From the NCBI RefSeq assembly GCF_021390575.1, contig NZ_JAJEJQ010000004.1:372001-436000 (forward strand): a DNA stretch of 64,000 bases, given 5' to 3'. The position numbers were made by a program, and so were the translations under genes. This DNA comes from Paraburkholderia adhaesiva (GTDB taxonomy: Bacteria > Pseudomonadota > Gammaproteobacteria > Burkholderiales > Burkholderiaceae). Positions 9,464-16,530 of this stretch are shown piece after piece (position 1 is the first letter of the stretch; the number at the start of each line of letters is the position of its first letter). The notes under the pieces are model-generated. The model made no database searches, was not told the DNA's origin, and saw only the letters and a list, made by a program, of their open reading frames with translations.

Positions 9464-10324
9464 GTGAAGTACGCCTGGATCGATACTTACCGCGACCGGT
9501 ACAGCGTCAGTCGCGTGTGCCGAATACTTGATGTATCGCGCAGCGGCTATTGCCAGTGGCGGCGGCGTGGCGCAAGCGGACGCGCTCAGGCCAATGCAGC
9601 GCTGGACGCTGCGGTCGCCGCCATCCACCGGTCGAGTCGCGGCAGCTACGGCCGTCCTCGTATCGTGCGGCAGTTGCGTGACCAGGGCCAGCCGGCGAGC
9701 GCCGAACGCGTACGTCGCAGCTTGCAACGCCAGGGGCTGCGCCCGGTCTACAAGCGTCCGTATCGGGTCACGACGGATTCGACGCATCGCCTGCCGGTGG
9801 CGCCGAATCTGCTTGATCGTCGTTTCGACGGCTGGCTGCCCAATCAGGCGTGGGTCAGCGACATCACGTTCGTCCGGACCGGTGAAGGCTGGTTATATCT
9901 GGCGGCGATCCTGGATCTGGCGAGCCGACGCGTCGTGGGCTGGTCGATGTCCGAACGAATCGATGCCGACCTGGTCTGCCAGGCACTGCGCAGCGCGTGC
10001 TGGCAACGCAAGCCGGCACCGGGACTACTGTTACATTCCGCCCACTATCGCTGGCCGGGATGGCTATCCCGGATGCGCGATGCCAGGCTCGTTCGCTCTA
10101 TGTCACGCAAAGGATGCTCGCCTGATAATGCAGCCTGTGAAGGATTCTTCGGGCGGCTCAAGACGGAACTGTTTTATCCTCGAGACTGGCGGAAGACGAC
10201 CGTTGATCACTTCATTGAGGTCCTCGATTCTTACATCCGCTGGTACAACGCAACGCGGATCAAGGTCTCGCTTGGCTCTTTAAGCCCCCTCGAATACCGG
10301 GAAAGCCTCGGTATTGCGGCATAA
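9464..10324 (+). CDS. IS3 OrfB transposase, catalytic core partly scrambled
   Basis: This is a 286-residue IS3 OrfB starting with GTG (9464) overlapping the OrfA stop. It has the HTH_21 region (RILDVSRSGYCQWRRRG, RGSYGRPRIVRQLRDQG), the first catalytic Asp in PNQAWVSDITFVRT and the Glu region CSPDNAACEGFFGRLKTE. The second catalytic Asp, normally in a LLLHSDRGSQY motif, is absent. The sequence there reads LLLHSAHYRWPGWLSRMRDARLVRS, as if several small indels shifted and then restored the frame around 10030-10085. The frame is open but the DDE triad is incomplete, so the enzyme is probably dead. Confidence 0.85.
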   Translation: MKYAWIDTYRDRYSVSRVCRILDVSRSGYCQWRRRGASGRAQANAALDAAVAAIHRSSRGSYGRPRIVRQLRDQGQPASAERVRRSLQRQGLRPVYKRPYRVTTDSTHRLPVAPNLLDRRFDGWLPNQAWVSDITFVRTGEGWLYLAAILDLASRRVVGWSMSERIDADLVCQALRSACWQRKPAPGLLLHSAHYRWPGWLSRMRDARLVRSMSRKGCSPDNAACEGFFGRLKTELFYPRDWRKTTVDHFIEVLDSYIRWYNATRIKVSLGSLSPLEYRESLGIAA

Positions 10325-10347
10325 CCCAGTCCAAGATTTTAGCCGCA

Positions 10348-10593
10348 CCGCCCTCCGGCCTGCTGCCCTCGTATAGCACGGAGATTTCATTTGCCGAGAT
10401 TGATCCGCCAGATCTGGATCGGGTCGTCGAGGGCGCGGTCTTTGACTGGACGTTCGGCCGCTTCGATCTTTCACCGGGGAATCGGGCCAGTTTCGACCAG
10501 ATCCGGTTCCGGCGTTGCCCCACTGGGTCAAAGGCCCATCTGGCGACGTTCAGCAAGGAAGCGGACAGCCTGTACACGTTCTTTCAGTCGTAG
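10348..10593 (+). pseudogene. C-terminal fragment of an unidentified protein cut off by the IS3 element
   Basis: An open frame runs without a start from the IS3 end to TAG at 10591-10593. It encodes about 81 residues (LLPSYSTEISFAEIDPPDLDR..., FDWTFGRFDLSPGNRASFDQ, ending KEADSLYTFFQS). Composition looks like real coding sequence, and the frame is closed on its left by the insertion, so this is most likely the tail of a disrupted gene. I do not recognise the family. Confidence 0.45.
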
Positions 10594-10655
10594 ACCTGTA
10601 TTGCCTGATAGCTAGGTGATTCGCAGTCCAGAAGTATTCCATGCAGGTGCCAGAG

Positions 10656-12121
10656 CTACCGCCCGAGTGTAACGATTCTCACCAGCTCATCGCGCAGCGC
10701 CGAGATGTCCAGAAGATGCTGCGCACGCGTTACTGCGACATAAAGCAGGCGCAGCTCATTGTCCTCGGGCCACGGGCTGCCGTCGGGGCCTCTCAGACGA
10801 AAGTCGCCCGCCACCTTCACGCGCTTCCACTCCAGTCCCTTCGCGCGGTGCACGGTCGATATCACGTAGTCGGCCTGCGCCTCGTTCGCACTGCGCTGCG
10901 CGAGTGATCGCAGGTAATCCGTACCCAGCTCGTCGACCATGCGTACCAGTGGTTCGAGATCCTGACCGAAGGGACTGCGCGCGAAGGCCCGCGCGTCGGC
11001 CCAGGTTTCGAACAGCGAGAACGCGGCCGGGCGGAATGCTCGCTGACCGGCCTGCAACTGGTCGGCGCCGTCCGCGTACGCGAGAATTTCCGCGGTGCTC
11101 ATGCGGATCGCTGGCCGTTCGCCCGCTTCGAGACCGGCGGCGTACTGCCAGATCGCCGTCACGTTCTTGCGGCACAGGATGGCGTCCACCGGGGGCACGA
11201 GCGCCGGGTCTTCCACCATCATCGAGCCAATGCCATCCCGCCCGCGAATCGGTGTGGGCTCACCCAGCATGGCAAGCAGGCGGCTCGCGAGCCCGGCAAA
11301 CGTCGGGCCGAAGCGGAACGATTCGGTCAGTGCGCATTCGGGTGCATGGATCTGCGCCATTGCGTTGACCGCGCCTCGCCACTCGTAGATCTGCTGGTAC
11401 GGGTCACCCACGTAGATGATCTGCGCGTGACGCTGGCGCTCAAGAATCGAGAGCATCACGCCGTCACTGTCCTGCGCTTCGTCGAATAGCAGGTAGTCCG
11501 CTTCAAGGTGGGGTCCTGACATCGCCCACAGCTTGAGCAGCACATCGGGCGAAATCGCACTGCGCGCGTGTGGCGCTGCGCTTTCTTCCCACAGCCGTTC
11601 GACGTGCGGCAGGAGCCACTTGCGCAACGGGTCCGCCATGGCCTCGTCGATTTTCTCGTCGACCACGATGTGCTGCGTCTGCGGCCGCGCATCGGCCGAG
11701 CGGCAGAATCGGCCGAGTCCTTCGGCGATCATGCGTCCGATCTCGAACGGCACGATCTCGACCGCCTGGCCGGTGACGGTACGCACTTCGAGTGCGCCCA
11801 GCCCGTAACGGGCGGCCAGTTCATGCGGCGGTTCCGGGGCGAGCTTCATGCGATTGCGTAGTGCCGGGCTGGCTGCAGCCCAGGCGCGCGAGTGCATCGT
11901 GCGCGCCTGACGCTGGGCGGAAAGCGCCGGGCGGCACTTGCCGCAATCTCGCGGTTAAAGGCGAGATACAGTCCACGTCGCTGCGGGAACTGCCGGGCCA
12001 CCAGCTCAAGCGTGGACGTCTTGCCCGCTCCCGCAAACGCCTTGATCTTGAGATCGCCGCCCCGAAGCGCCACTTCGAGCACGGCATGCTGTTCTTCGGT
12101 GGGCTCGAATGAAGTCGTCAT
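10656..12121 (-). pseudogene. UvrD/Rep-like superfamily 1 helicase, one frameshift
   Basis: This is a 3'-5' DNA helicase-like ATPase. The N-terminal segment (12121 to about 11910) has the Q-like motif PTEEQHAVLEVA and Walker A AFAGAGKTSTLELVAR. A single missing base near 11907-11911 breaks the frame at RRFPPSV; adding one C restores QARTMHSRAWAAA. The rest is intact: LLFDEAQDSDG (Walker B), YVGDPYQQIYEWRGA (motif III), TESFRFGPTF (IV), VISTVHRAKGLEWKRV (V) and LRLLYVAVTRAQHLL (VI). At about 489 residues it is a short UvrD without large insert domains. It reads away from a LexA-type box at 12199-12214 and may have been SOS-controlled. A sequencing error could explain the single-base lesion. 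Confidence 0.85.
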
Positions 12122-12198
12122 CGGCGGATTGATTGGGAGACTGATCTTCCGTGCTGCCAGGTATTAAAAAAGCTTGTCCTGATCGCCGTTCGCGAGTA

Positions 12199-12214
12199 CT
12201 GTATAAATATACAG
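12199..12214. promoter_or_regulatory. LexA (SOS) box
   Basis: CTGTATAAATATACAG is a perfect CTGT-N8-ACAG palindromic frame, with AT-rich alternating centre and TA preceding it as in the enterobacterial and betaproteobacterial LexA consensus. It lies 20 bp before the ATG of the gene at 12234 and 78 bp before the start of the divergent helicase gene. It could thus repress both. The TATAAAT in its centre may be the -10 element of the rightward gene. Confidence 0.75.
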
Positions 12215-12233
12215 CTTTTGTCGGGAGACCGCC

Positions 12234-12521
12234 ATGGAGCATCTTGTCAGAATCATCACCGAGCGCGACCGGCTGGTCCTGGCATGGTTGCGCGAGCATG
12301 TGGGCGAAGCCGCGATTGAAAAGGCCGTGGCGCAATGCGGCGGCACGGGCAAGCCCTATCTGTCGGCTATATGCCGCCGGCTGGGTGTGCGCGCGCCGAC
12401 GCTGGCGATGTCGCGGGTCATTGAGCCAAGCCCGGTGGCCGAGCGCTCACTGTGCGCCATCCGGGGCATTCTTGCTTCGTATCACGCGTCGACGAACTCG
12501 CGCCCGGGTGTCCGACACTGA
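12234..12521 (+). CDS. Small protein of unknown function under a LexA box
   Basis: This encodes 95 residues (MEHLVRIITERDRLVLAWLREH...). The ATG has GGGAG 7 nt upstream and follows a LexA box by 20 bp. Residues 34-60 (CGGTGKPYLSAICRRLGVRAPTL) could form a helix-turn-helix, suggesting a DNA-binding or SOS-associated accessory protein, but I do not recognise the family. The C-terminus (NSRPGVRH) is basic. Given its regulatory site, I would treat it as a real gene. Confidence 0.6.
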   Translation: MEHLVRIITERDRLVLAWLREHVGEAAIEKAVAQCGGTGKPYLSAICRRLGVRAPTLAMSRVIEPSPVAERSLCAIRGILASYHASTNSRPGVRH

Positions 12522-12615
12522 ACTGCGCGTGATGCCGGGATTTGATATTGCTGGTCAGATGCGCGACCAGAGCATGAAGATTGCGGTAACTGCATAACGT
12601 ACCGCAATCACCACT

Positions 12616-12915
12616 CTATCGGGTTATTCGCCACTCGCAATCGGGTGGCTGCTGACTTTGCATGGTTGGCGTCTGGGCGATACGGAAGAACTCGGGATTC
12701 ACGCCGGCGTCGCGCGCGGCCCGGAGCCAGTTCGGCATGGCGCCCGATCCGTTCCACTCGTTGCCGAACGCATCGCGGTAGACCGGCGCATGATCCAGGT
12801 CGTACTGAATGGAATCCGCGAGTGCCTCTGGTGTAATGCCGAACTCCGCCATGCGGCGGCGCAACCACGCGATCAGCCGCTCGCGGGCCTCGCCGTCGCG
12901 AATATTGCCTTTCAT
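12616..12915 (-). CDS. Short H-NS-like DNA-binding protein
   Basis: This is a 99-residue protein. Residues 10-40 are helical (ARERLIAWLRRRMAEFGITPEALADSI). Residues 46-73 match the H-NS family DNA-binding domain pattern (VYRDAFGNEWNGSGAMPNWL followed by RAARDAGVNPEFFRI). In H-NS the loop is W-S-G-R-G-R-x-P-x-W-L. Here the Arg positions of the AT-hook-like loop are replaced (NGSGAM), so affinity or specificity for AT-rich minor groove may differ. The long N-terminal oligomerisation region of classical H-NS is missing. A closely similar copy with a stop codon lies at 63556-63846, each next to a cold-shock gene. Confidence 0.7.
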   Translation of the reverse strand: MKGNIRDGEARERLIAWLRRRMAEFGITPEALADSIQYDLDHAPVYRDAFGNEWNGSGAMPNWLRAARDAGVNPEFFRIAQTPTMQSQQPPDCEWRITR

Positions 12916-12958
12916 AAAGAATATGAACCTCGTAGTGGCAAGGCAGAAAACCCGATGC

Positions 12959-13162
12959 TTACAGAGGCTGGATATTCGCTGCCTGCTTGCCCTTGGGGCC
13001 CAGCTTTACCTCGAACTGGACCTTCTGGTTTTCCTGCAATGTCTTGAAGCCTTCCGTGCGGATCTCCGAGAAATGCGCGAACAGATCTTCACCGCCGCCA
13101 TCGGGCGTAATGAAGCCAAAGCCTTTTGCGTCGTTGAACCACTTGACGGTACCGGTTTGCAT
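12959..13162 (-). CDS. cspA: Cold-shock domain protein (CspA family)
   Basis: This is a 67-residue single-domain protein (MQTGTVKWFNDAKGFGFITP...). It has both RNA-binding motifs, KGFGFI (RNP1) and DLFAHF (RNP2, in place of DVFVHF), and a C-terminal GPKGKQAANIQPL. Such proteins bind single-stranded RNA and DNA and act as RNA chaperones. AGGAAGA precedes the ATG. The leader contains a GGCTTCGGCC hairpin, consistent with post-transcriptional control in this family. It is downstream-paired with the H-NS-like gene, and the pair is repeated at the right edge of the window. Confidence 0.95.
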   Translation of the reverse strand: MQTGTVKWFNDAKGFGFITPDGGGEDLFAHFSEIRTEGFKTLQENQKVQFEVKLGPKGKQAANIQPL

Positions 13163-13630
13163 ATTGAATCTTCCTGAAGTGATGAAAAGAAGGCCGAAGC
13201 CCCGACGTGAATCATAGTCAAAACGGCGTGCCGGAACCAGCCGGAGTCCCGTTAGCGGAAAAGAATCAGGCTCGTGTTGTACTGCTGCCGAGCAATTCTA
13301 TTCTCTCGCGATTTACACAGTCCTCTTCATCTCAGGTGCTGACTCACCCAGTCCCCCCTTAACGCGATACAACCTTGGCGCTTGCCAACGTGCACCTGTC
13401 GCGCACGCGATTGATAGCACAGGTGCGCCCGTAACGGGCGAAAGGCGGGCAAAATACCCGCGTACAATGCGCGCAAGGGCCAAAAACCAAGGGGTGACGG
13501 TCGAATTCACGACCTGAACACCACATCGCCGACGCGCCGCCAATTCAGCGGCTTGTTCAGCGTAACCTTAGACAATTTCTGGCAGGTTTGGCGCGTCGTT
13601 CTGGAAGACAATTATGGCGTGTGCGACGTC
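13163..13630. other. Gene-free stretch upstream of the cold-shock gene
   Basis: About 470 bp with no convincing coding frame. It contains the cold-shock leader (to about 13230). A TACAAT hexamer near 13464, inside GGGCAAAATACCCGCGTACAATGCG, could be a rightward -10 element. Nothing else was recognised. Confidence 0.5.
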
Positions 13631-14164
13631 TCATATCTCGCCGAGCAGATCGTGCAGTTCGTCGAGTATCGCCTCGCAATCCTGCGCGCGGTGTGTCTGT
13701 CGGGCCTCGGCCACGAGCTGCCGCCATAGCTTCCTGCGCCGGGACGATCCACGGTCCCGCCCCTTGAGCATATGCAGCAGGATCTCGTTCTGCGTGCGAT
13801 ATTGCCTTGCGATGCGTATGGCCTGGGCGAGCAGATCCAGGTCCCGGTGCACGCGTGCAATGCGGCGGGTGGCGTCGTCGTGATCGCGGGAGCCTGGCAG
13901 GCTCGCCTGCTGAAGCGCCAGGGCATTCGAGAACAATGACCGCAGTGCCGCACGTTGCTCGGTGAGAGCGAGAATCGTGCGTTCGAGAATCCAGTCTGGG
14001 CGCCTGCGCGAGCTGTTCTCCAGGAGAGTTTGTGTCTGAGGGGAGCGGCGCAACGGGAATCGTACTTCACCGTGACGCCGTGTTTCAGAACAAGGTCCCG
14101 GTGTCGGGTCTGCATAGGGGGGCAGCGTCCCGGTCATCGTGGATTTCATTATGATTTTTCTCAT
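13631..14164 (-). CDS. Hypothetical helical protein
   Basis: This encodes 177 residues with a start preceded by AGGAAAACT. The N-terminal 45 residues are Pro/Arg-rich and probably disordered. The remainder is amphipathic helix with many Arg, Ala and Leu (ALTEQRAALRSLFSNALALQQ..., HRDLDLLAQAIRIARQYRTQNEILLHML, ending AILDELHDLLGEI), and coiled-coil formation is possible. No family was recognised. A strong hairpin at 14199-14236 separates it from the IS66 debris upstream. Another frame on the same strand is also open here but has a poor, Cys/Arg-biased composition. Confidence 0.5.
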   Translation of the reverse strand: MRKIIMKSTMTGTLPPYADPTPGPCSETRRHGEVRFPLRRSPQTQTLLENSSRRRPDWILERTILALTEQRAALRSLFSNALALQQASLPGSRDHDDATRRIARVHRDLDLLAQAIRIARQYRTQNEILLHMLKGRDRGSSRRRKLWRQLVAEARQTHRAQDCEAILDELHDLLGEI

Positions 14165-14198
14165 AGTTTTCCTGAATTCATGGGTTGCAGATACAAAA

Positions 14199-14236
14199 AT
14201 GACAGGTGATTAGCCGCGGGGGTAATCACCTGTCAT
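14199..14236. terminator. Perfect 14-bp hairpin, possible bidirectional terminator
   Basis: The arms ATGACAGGTGATTA (14199-14212) and TAATCACCTGTCAT (14223-14236) enclose a 10-nt GC-rich loop. They are flanked by ATTTTG on the right and CAAAAAT on the left, giving T-rich tails in both directions. It lies at the 3' edge of the IS66 remnant and may derive from an IS end. Confidence 0.55.
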
Positions 14237-15539
14237 ATTTTGTAAGCGCTCAATGAACGACGCCCCTCCGACAGGGGGCGACCCAGATGCTGGTATGCTC
14301 CGAGGCATGAGCGCAGCGTAGTGGTCAGCGGTTAGCGCGAGCGGTAACTTCTGGAACAGCCAGACGAGATAGCGGTATGGATTGATGCCATTCGCCTTGC
14401 TCTCTACGAGCGAATAGAGATTGGCACTGACCTGGGCATCGGCAACCGTGTCAGCGAACAACCAGCCCCGGCGCTTAGAGAAGCATTTCCATAAGCGCCG
14501 CTATCGTCACCTCGTAGTTATCGAACGAACCTTCGATAACTACGAGGTGACGATAGTTGCGACCAGTGACGAACGGCCTGATCGCGTTTTCGCACAGTTC
14601 GTTGGATATCGGCCAGTTTCCGTTCTCGAGATAACGGAACAGTTTGGGTCACTGACCGTGCATGTACTGCAGGGCCTTGTCGAGCAGACTCGATGGAATG
14701 ACAGTCAGCAGGTGCTCGAACATCAGGCGTTCGATGGCGGCGAGCACGCGGTCGCTGTTTCGCGCTCGCAGCCGCTGCCGACGTCCTGGTTTCTACTTTG
14801 CGTTGCGCGCCTCAGCGGCGAACAGCTTGCCGATCGGCGCGATGAACCGCGTGGCTGGCAGGTCTGGCGTGCGTGCCGCCTTCGGAATGCTTTCTTCGGC
14901 CTTGATGAAGCCGCGACACACGTGTGTCTTATGTAGAGCTCGGCATAAGGCACATTCTCTCGAGATAATGTGCCCAACATCCGAGGTGCACGAGCTGGTG
15001 ATCGTGTGCGATGCCGTTGTACAGCTCATAACCGTCGGTCATCAGCACAGTGCCTGGCTTCACACCCGCATAGAGCCCTTGGGCGTGCTTCGGGCCTCGC
15101 CGCGCAGAGTACGACAACTCCGCACTGGCAGTCCAGAGTCGTTCGGCTGCACCCAGAGATAGCTCTTTGATTGAGGTCGTCGTCCCGGCTTCTTCTGCAT
15201 TTGGAAGGTTGTCTCGTCACCGTAATTGAGTTCCGACTCAAGCAGCACATCACGCATCAGGTTATTCAGCGGCTGCTTTGCCAACCCAACGCGAACAACG
15301 CTTGCGGTTGGCGTATTCGATGAGATGTCACCACCGAAGCGGCGCAGCAGGGTTGCCTGCCGGTACAGCGGCATACCGTATTGATATTTGCTGGTGATGA
15401 TCCACGCGAACGCGGATTCCGTGAGCAGTCCGCGAGCGATGATCCTCGCCGGCGCTGGCGTGATCCTGATATCGAGATTGCAGCAGGGGCATGCGTATTT
15501 CACACGCTGATGCTGGATGACGCGTACGGTCATCACCAC
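14210..15539 (-). pseudogene. IS66-family TnpC transposase remnant, multiply broken
   Basis: Pieces of an IS66 TnpC are strung along the minus strand in different frames. 15539-15060 holds the zinc-binding region and core (YACPCCNLDIRITPAP, SKYQYGMPLYRQATLL, YGDETTFQMQKKPGR with the first Asp, SKSYLWVQ). About 15117-14940 continues (GTVLMTDGYELYNGIA, LVHLGCWAHYLERM). About 14970-14790 has the helical region (FIKAEESIPKAARTPDLPA). 14461-14210 is the C-terminal tail (MFADTVADAQVSANLYSLVESKANGINPYRYLVWLFQKLP). There are several frameshifts, and a 25-bp inverted repeat sits where the conserved segment before LFADT should be. The companion genes tnpA and tnpB were not found. Confidence 0.85.
14501..14556. 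repeat. 25-bp perfect inverted repeat inside the IS66 remnant
   Basis: Left arm 14501-14525 and right arm 14532-14556 are exact complements with a 6-nt loop (CGAACC). The coding match to TnpC breaks here, so the palindrome looks inserted or created by an inverted duplication, not ancestral. Confidence 0.85.
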
Positions 15540-15870
15540 ACGCGGCCGACCATAGTGCGAAAATCAGACCGGTACGAATCGCCGGGTTGGCCCCATCGTT
15601 CTGGACGAAATGTCGTACGCCAGACGGATGCTGGGAGTTTGTCGGACCGCCCCGACCGGCCGGCAGCGGTCGGGCATACGCCGGTGCAACGGGAATAGCA
15701 ATGATCCGCGGTGTGTTGTCGACTTTTGCGCCACCACCACGAATTATTGATGAAGTGCAAAGGAGAGGGGTTAAAAGGTTAAAGAAGTTGAAATATAATC
15801 GATGTCGCGCTCTGGGTAACGTAGCATCTACGTGTCCGCCATCTGAAGATCGTGGCGGGCGTCTGCCGGA
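15540..15870. other. Gene-free stretch
   Basis: This stretch lies between the IS66 debris and the structured leader. Both strands have short open frames with implausible composition. AGGAGAGG at about 15761 precedes no start codon. It may contain leftover IS66 upstream sequence; nothing was recognised. Confidence 0.4.
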
Positions 15871-15903
15871 AACACTGGCAGCTAGGTCTGGCGACCTAGA
15901 TAC

Positions 15904-16080
15904 GTAGAACCCCGTCCGCCCGCAAGGGTGGACGGCTGCCTTCGCGCGTCCTTCCTATGGGCGGGCCTTGGGAGGGAGGTCTCGGACCTGCCGGTTCTGG
16001 TTCTACACCGGTTCGCCAGCCCTGTCATAAGCCCGCTCACCCATTCCTTTTCGTGGTTGCGGGCCTTCCGATAAACGGAA
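15904..16080. ncRNA. Candidate structured RNA or leader, possibly C4-antisense/Ash-like
   Basis: A closing stem GTAGAACC (15904-15911) pairs with GGTTCTAC (15999-16006). Inside it is a perfect 10-bp hairpin (15912-15935, CCGTCC/GGACGG extended by four pairs) capped by a GCAA tetraloop, and a second hairpin AGGTC-TCG-GACCT. Downstream are GCCCGC/GCGGGC and a TTCCG-ATAAA-CGGAA hairpin (16066-16080) 12 nt before the ATG at 16093. The multi-stem design resembles the C4 antisense RNAs of P1/P4-like phages, and the minus-strand translation recalls spurious Ash-family proteins; that link is from memory and weak. The transcribed strand is undetermined. Confidence 0.5.
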
Positions 16081-16092
16081 ACAGGACGCGCC

Positions 16093-16530
16093 ATGAATAA
16101 TCCCTCTGTCCAAGCCACATCTGCGGCCGATGCGTCACGGGCTGCCCCGCGCGATTTGACCGATGATCAGTGGCGCCGTGTGCGGTCACTGTTTCCCATG
16201 TTTGCTGTAGACGTGACAGTGGAAAAGCCTGGGACCGGGCCGAGAGATGTGCTTAACGGCATTCTGTGGAAAGTCCACACCCGCCGCCCGTGGTCGCATA
16301 TCCCGGCCAATTATCTAACAAGACGATGTTGCAAAAGCATCTGTCAGGCTTGGGATCGGACGGGTCTGCTTGCGGCCATCCTGCGCGAGCTGTATCGCGA
16401 CAGCGCCGGGCGTATGCTCGCCGAAACCAGGCGGCTGACACCTCGCGACCGTGTAGGTCGGCTGCGGCGGTTTTCGCCGCCGCCTAAGTGGGGCTTCGAT
16501 GCGCAACCGGAAAAGGAGGCGCAACGATGA
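16093..16530 (+). CDS. DUF4096 (IS5-type transposase N-terminal) domain protein, orphan
   Basis: This is a 145-residue protein. Residues 20-90 follow the DUF4096 pattern found at the N-terminus of IS5-like transposases (LTDDQWRRVRSLFP, GPRDVLNGILWKVHTRRPWSHIPANY, then CKSICQAWDRTGLLAAILRELY). No DDE catalytic domain follows; the last 45 residues are basic and Pro-rich and do not match anything I know. It could be a truncated transposase or a domesticated DNA-binding module. The structured leader directly upstream and an undamaged frame argue for expression. Confidence 0.6.
   Translation: MNNPSVQATSAADASRAAPRDLTDDQWRRVRSLFPMFAVDVTVEKPGTGPRDVLNGILWKVHTRRPWSHIPANYLTRRCCKSICQAWDRTGLLAAILRELYRDSAGRMLAETRRLTPRDRVGRLRRFSPPPKWGFDAQPEKEAQR

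Larger units (their letters stand above)
7915..9467 (+). pseudogene. IS3 OrfA (HTH), interrupted by an IS30 element
   Basis: The ATG at 7915 is preceded by GGAGG. The protein begins MSEKSVPKRQYTDEFKVEAV and has the transposase HTH (RRLGVPVATLGNWMRRSR) and a leucine-zipper-like tail (ELEAENSRLRKELASAKLDIEIL). At 8210 the IS30 element enters. Reading resumes at 9440 (AYFAKGSR, stop 9465-9467). Excising the IS30 with one AC target copy gives an unbroken 107-residue OrfA, so the only damage is the nested insertion. Its stop overlaps the OrfB start (GTGA). Confidence 0.85.
7871..10347 (+). mobile_element. IS3-family insertion sequence carrying a nested IS30 element
   Basis: The element encodes OrfA and OrfB typical of IS3. 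The ends are imperfect inverted repeats: TACAGCAGGAATTTTG at about 7871, and the complement TGCGGCTAAAATCTTG ending at about 10347. Exact ends are uncertain. No matching target duplication was found. Left of it lies truncated Tn3 transposase and right of it the tail of an unrelated gene, so its insertion was followed by deletion or recombination. Confidence 0.75.

Noticed and set aside
13612..14115. An alternative 167-codon minus-strand frame overlapping 13631-14164
   Set aside because: Cys/Arg/Thr-biased composition and no ribosome-binding site; the frame at 13631-14164 looks more protein-like.
15882..16118. A 78-codon minus-strand frame across the structured leader
   Set aside because: It is read through strong hairpins and resembles spurious Ash-type translations; treated as an RNA element, not a protein.
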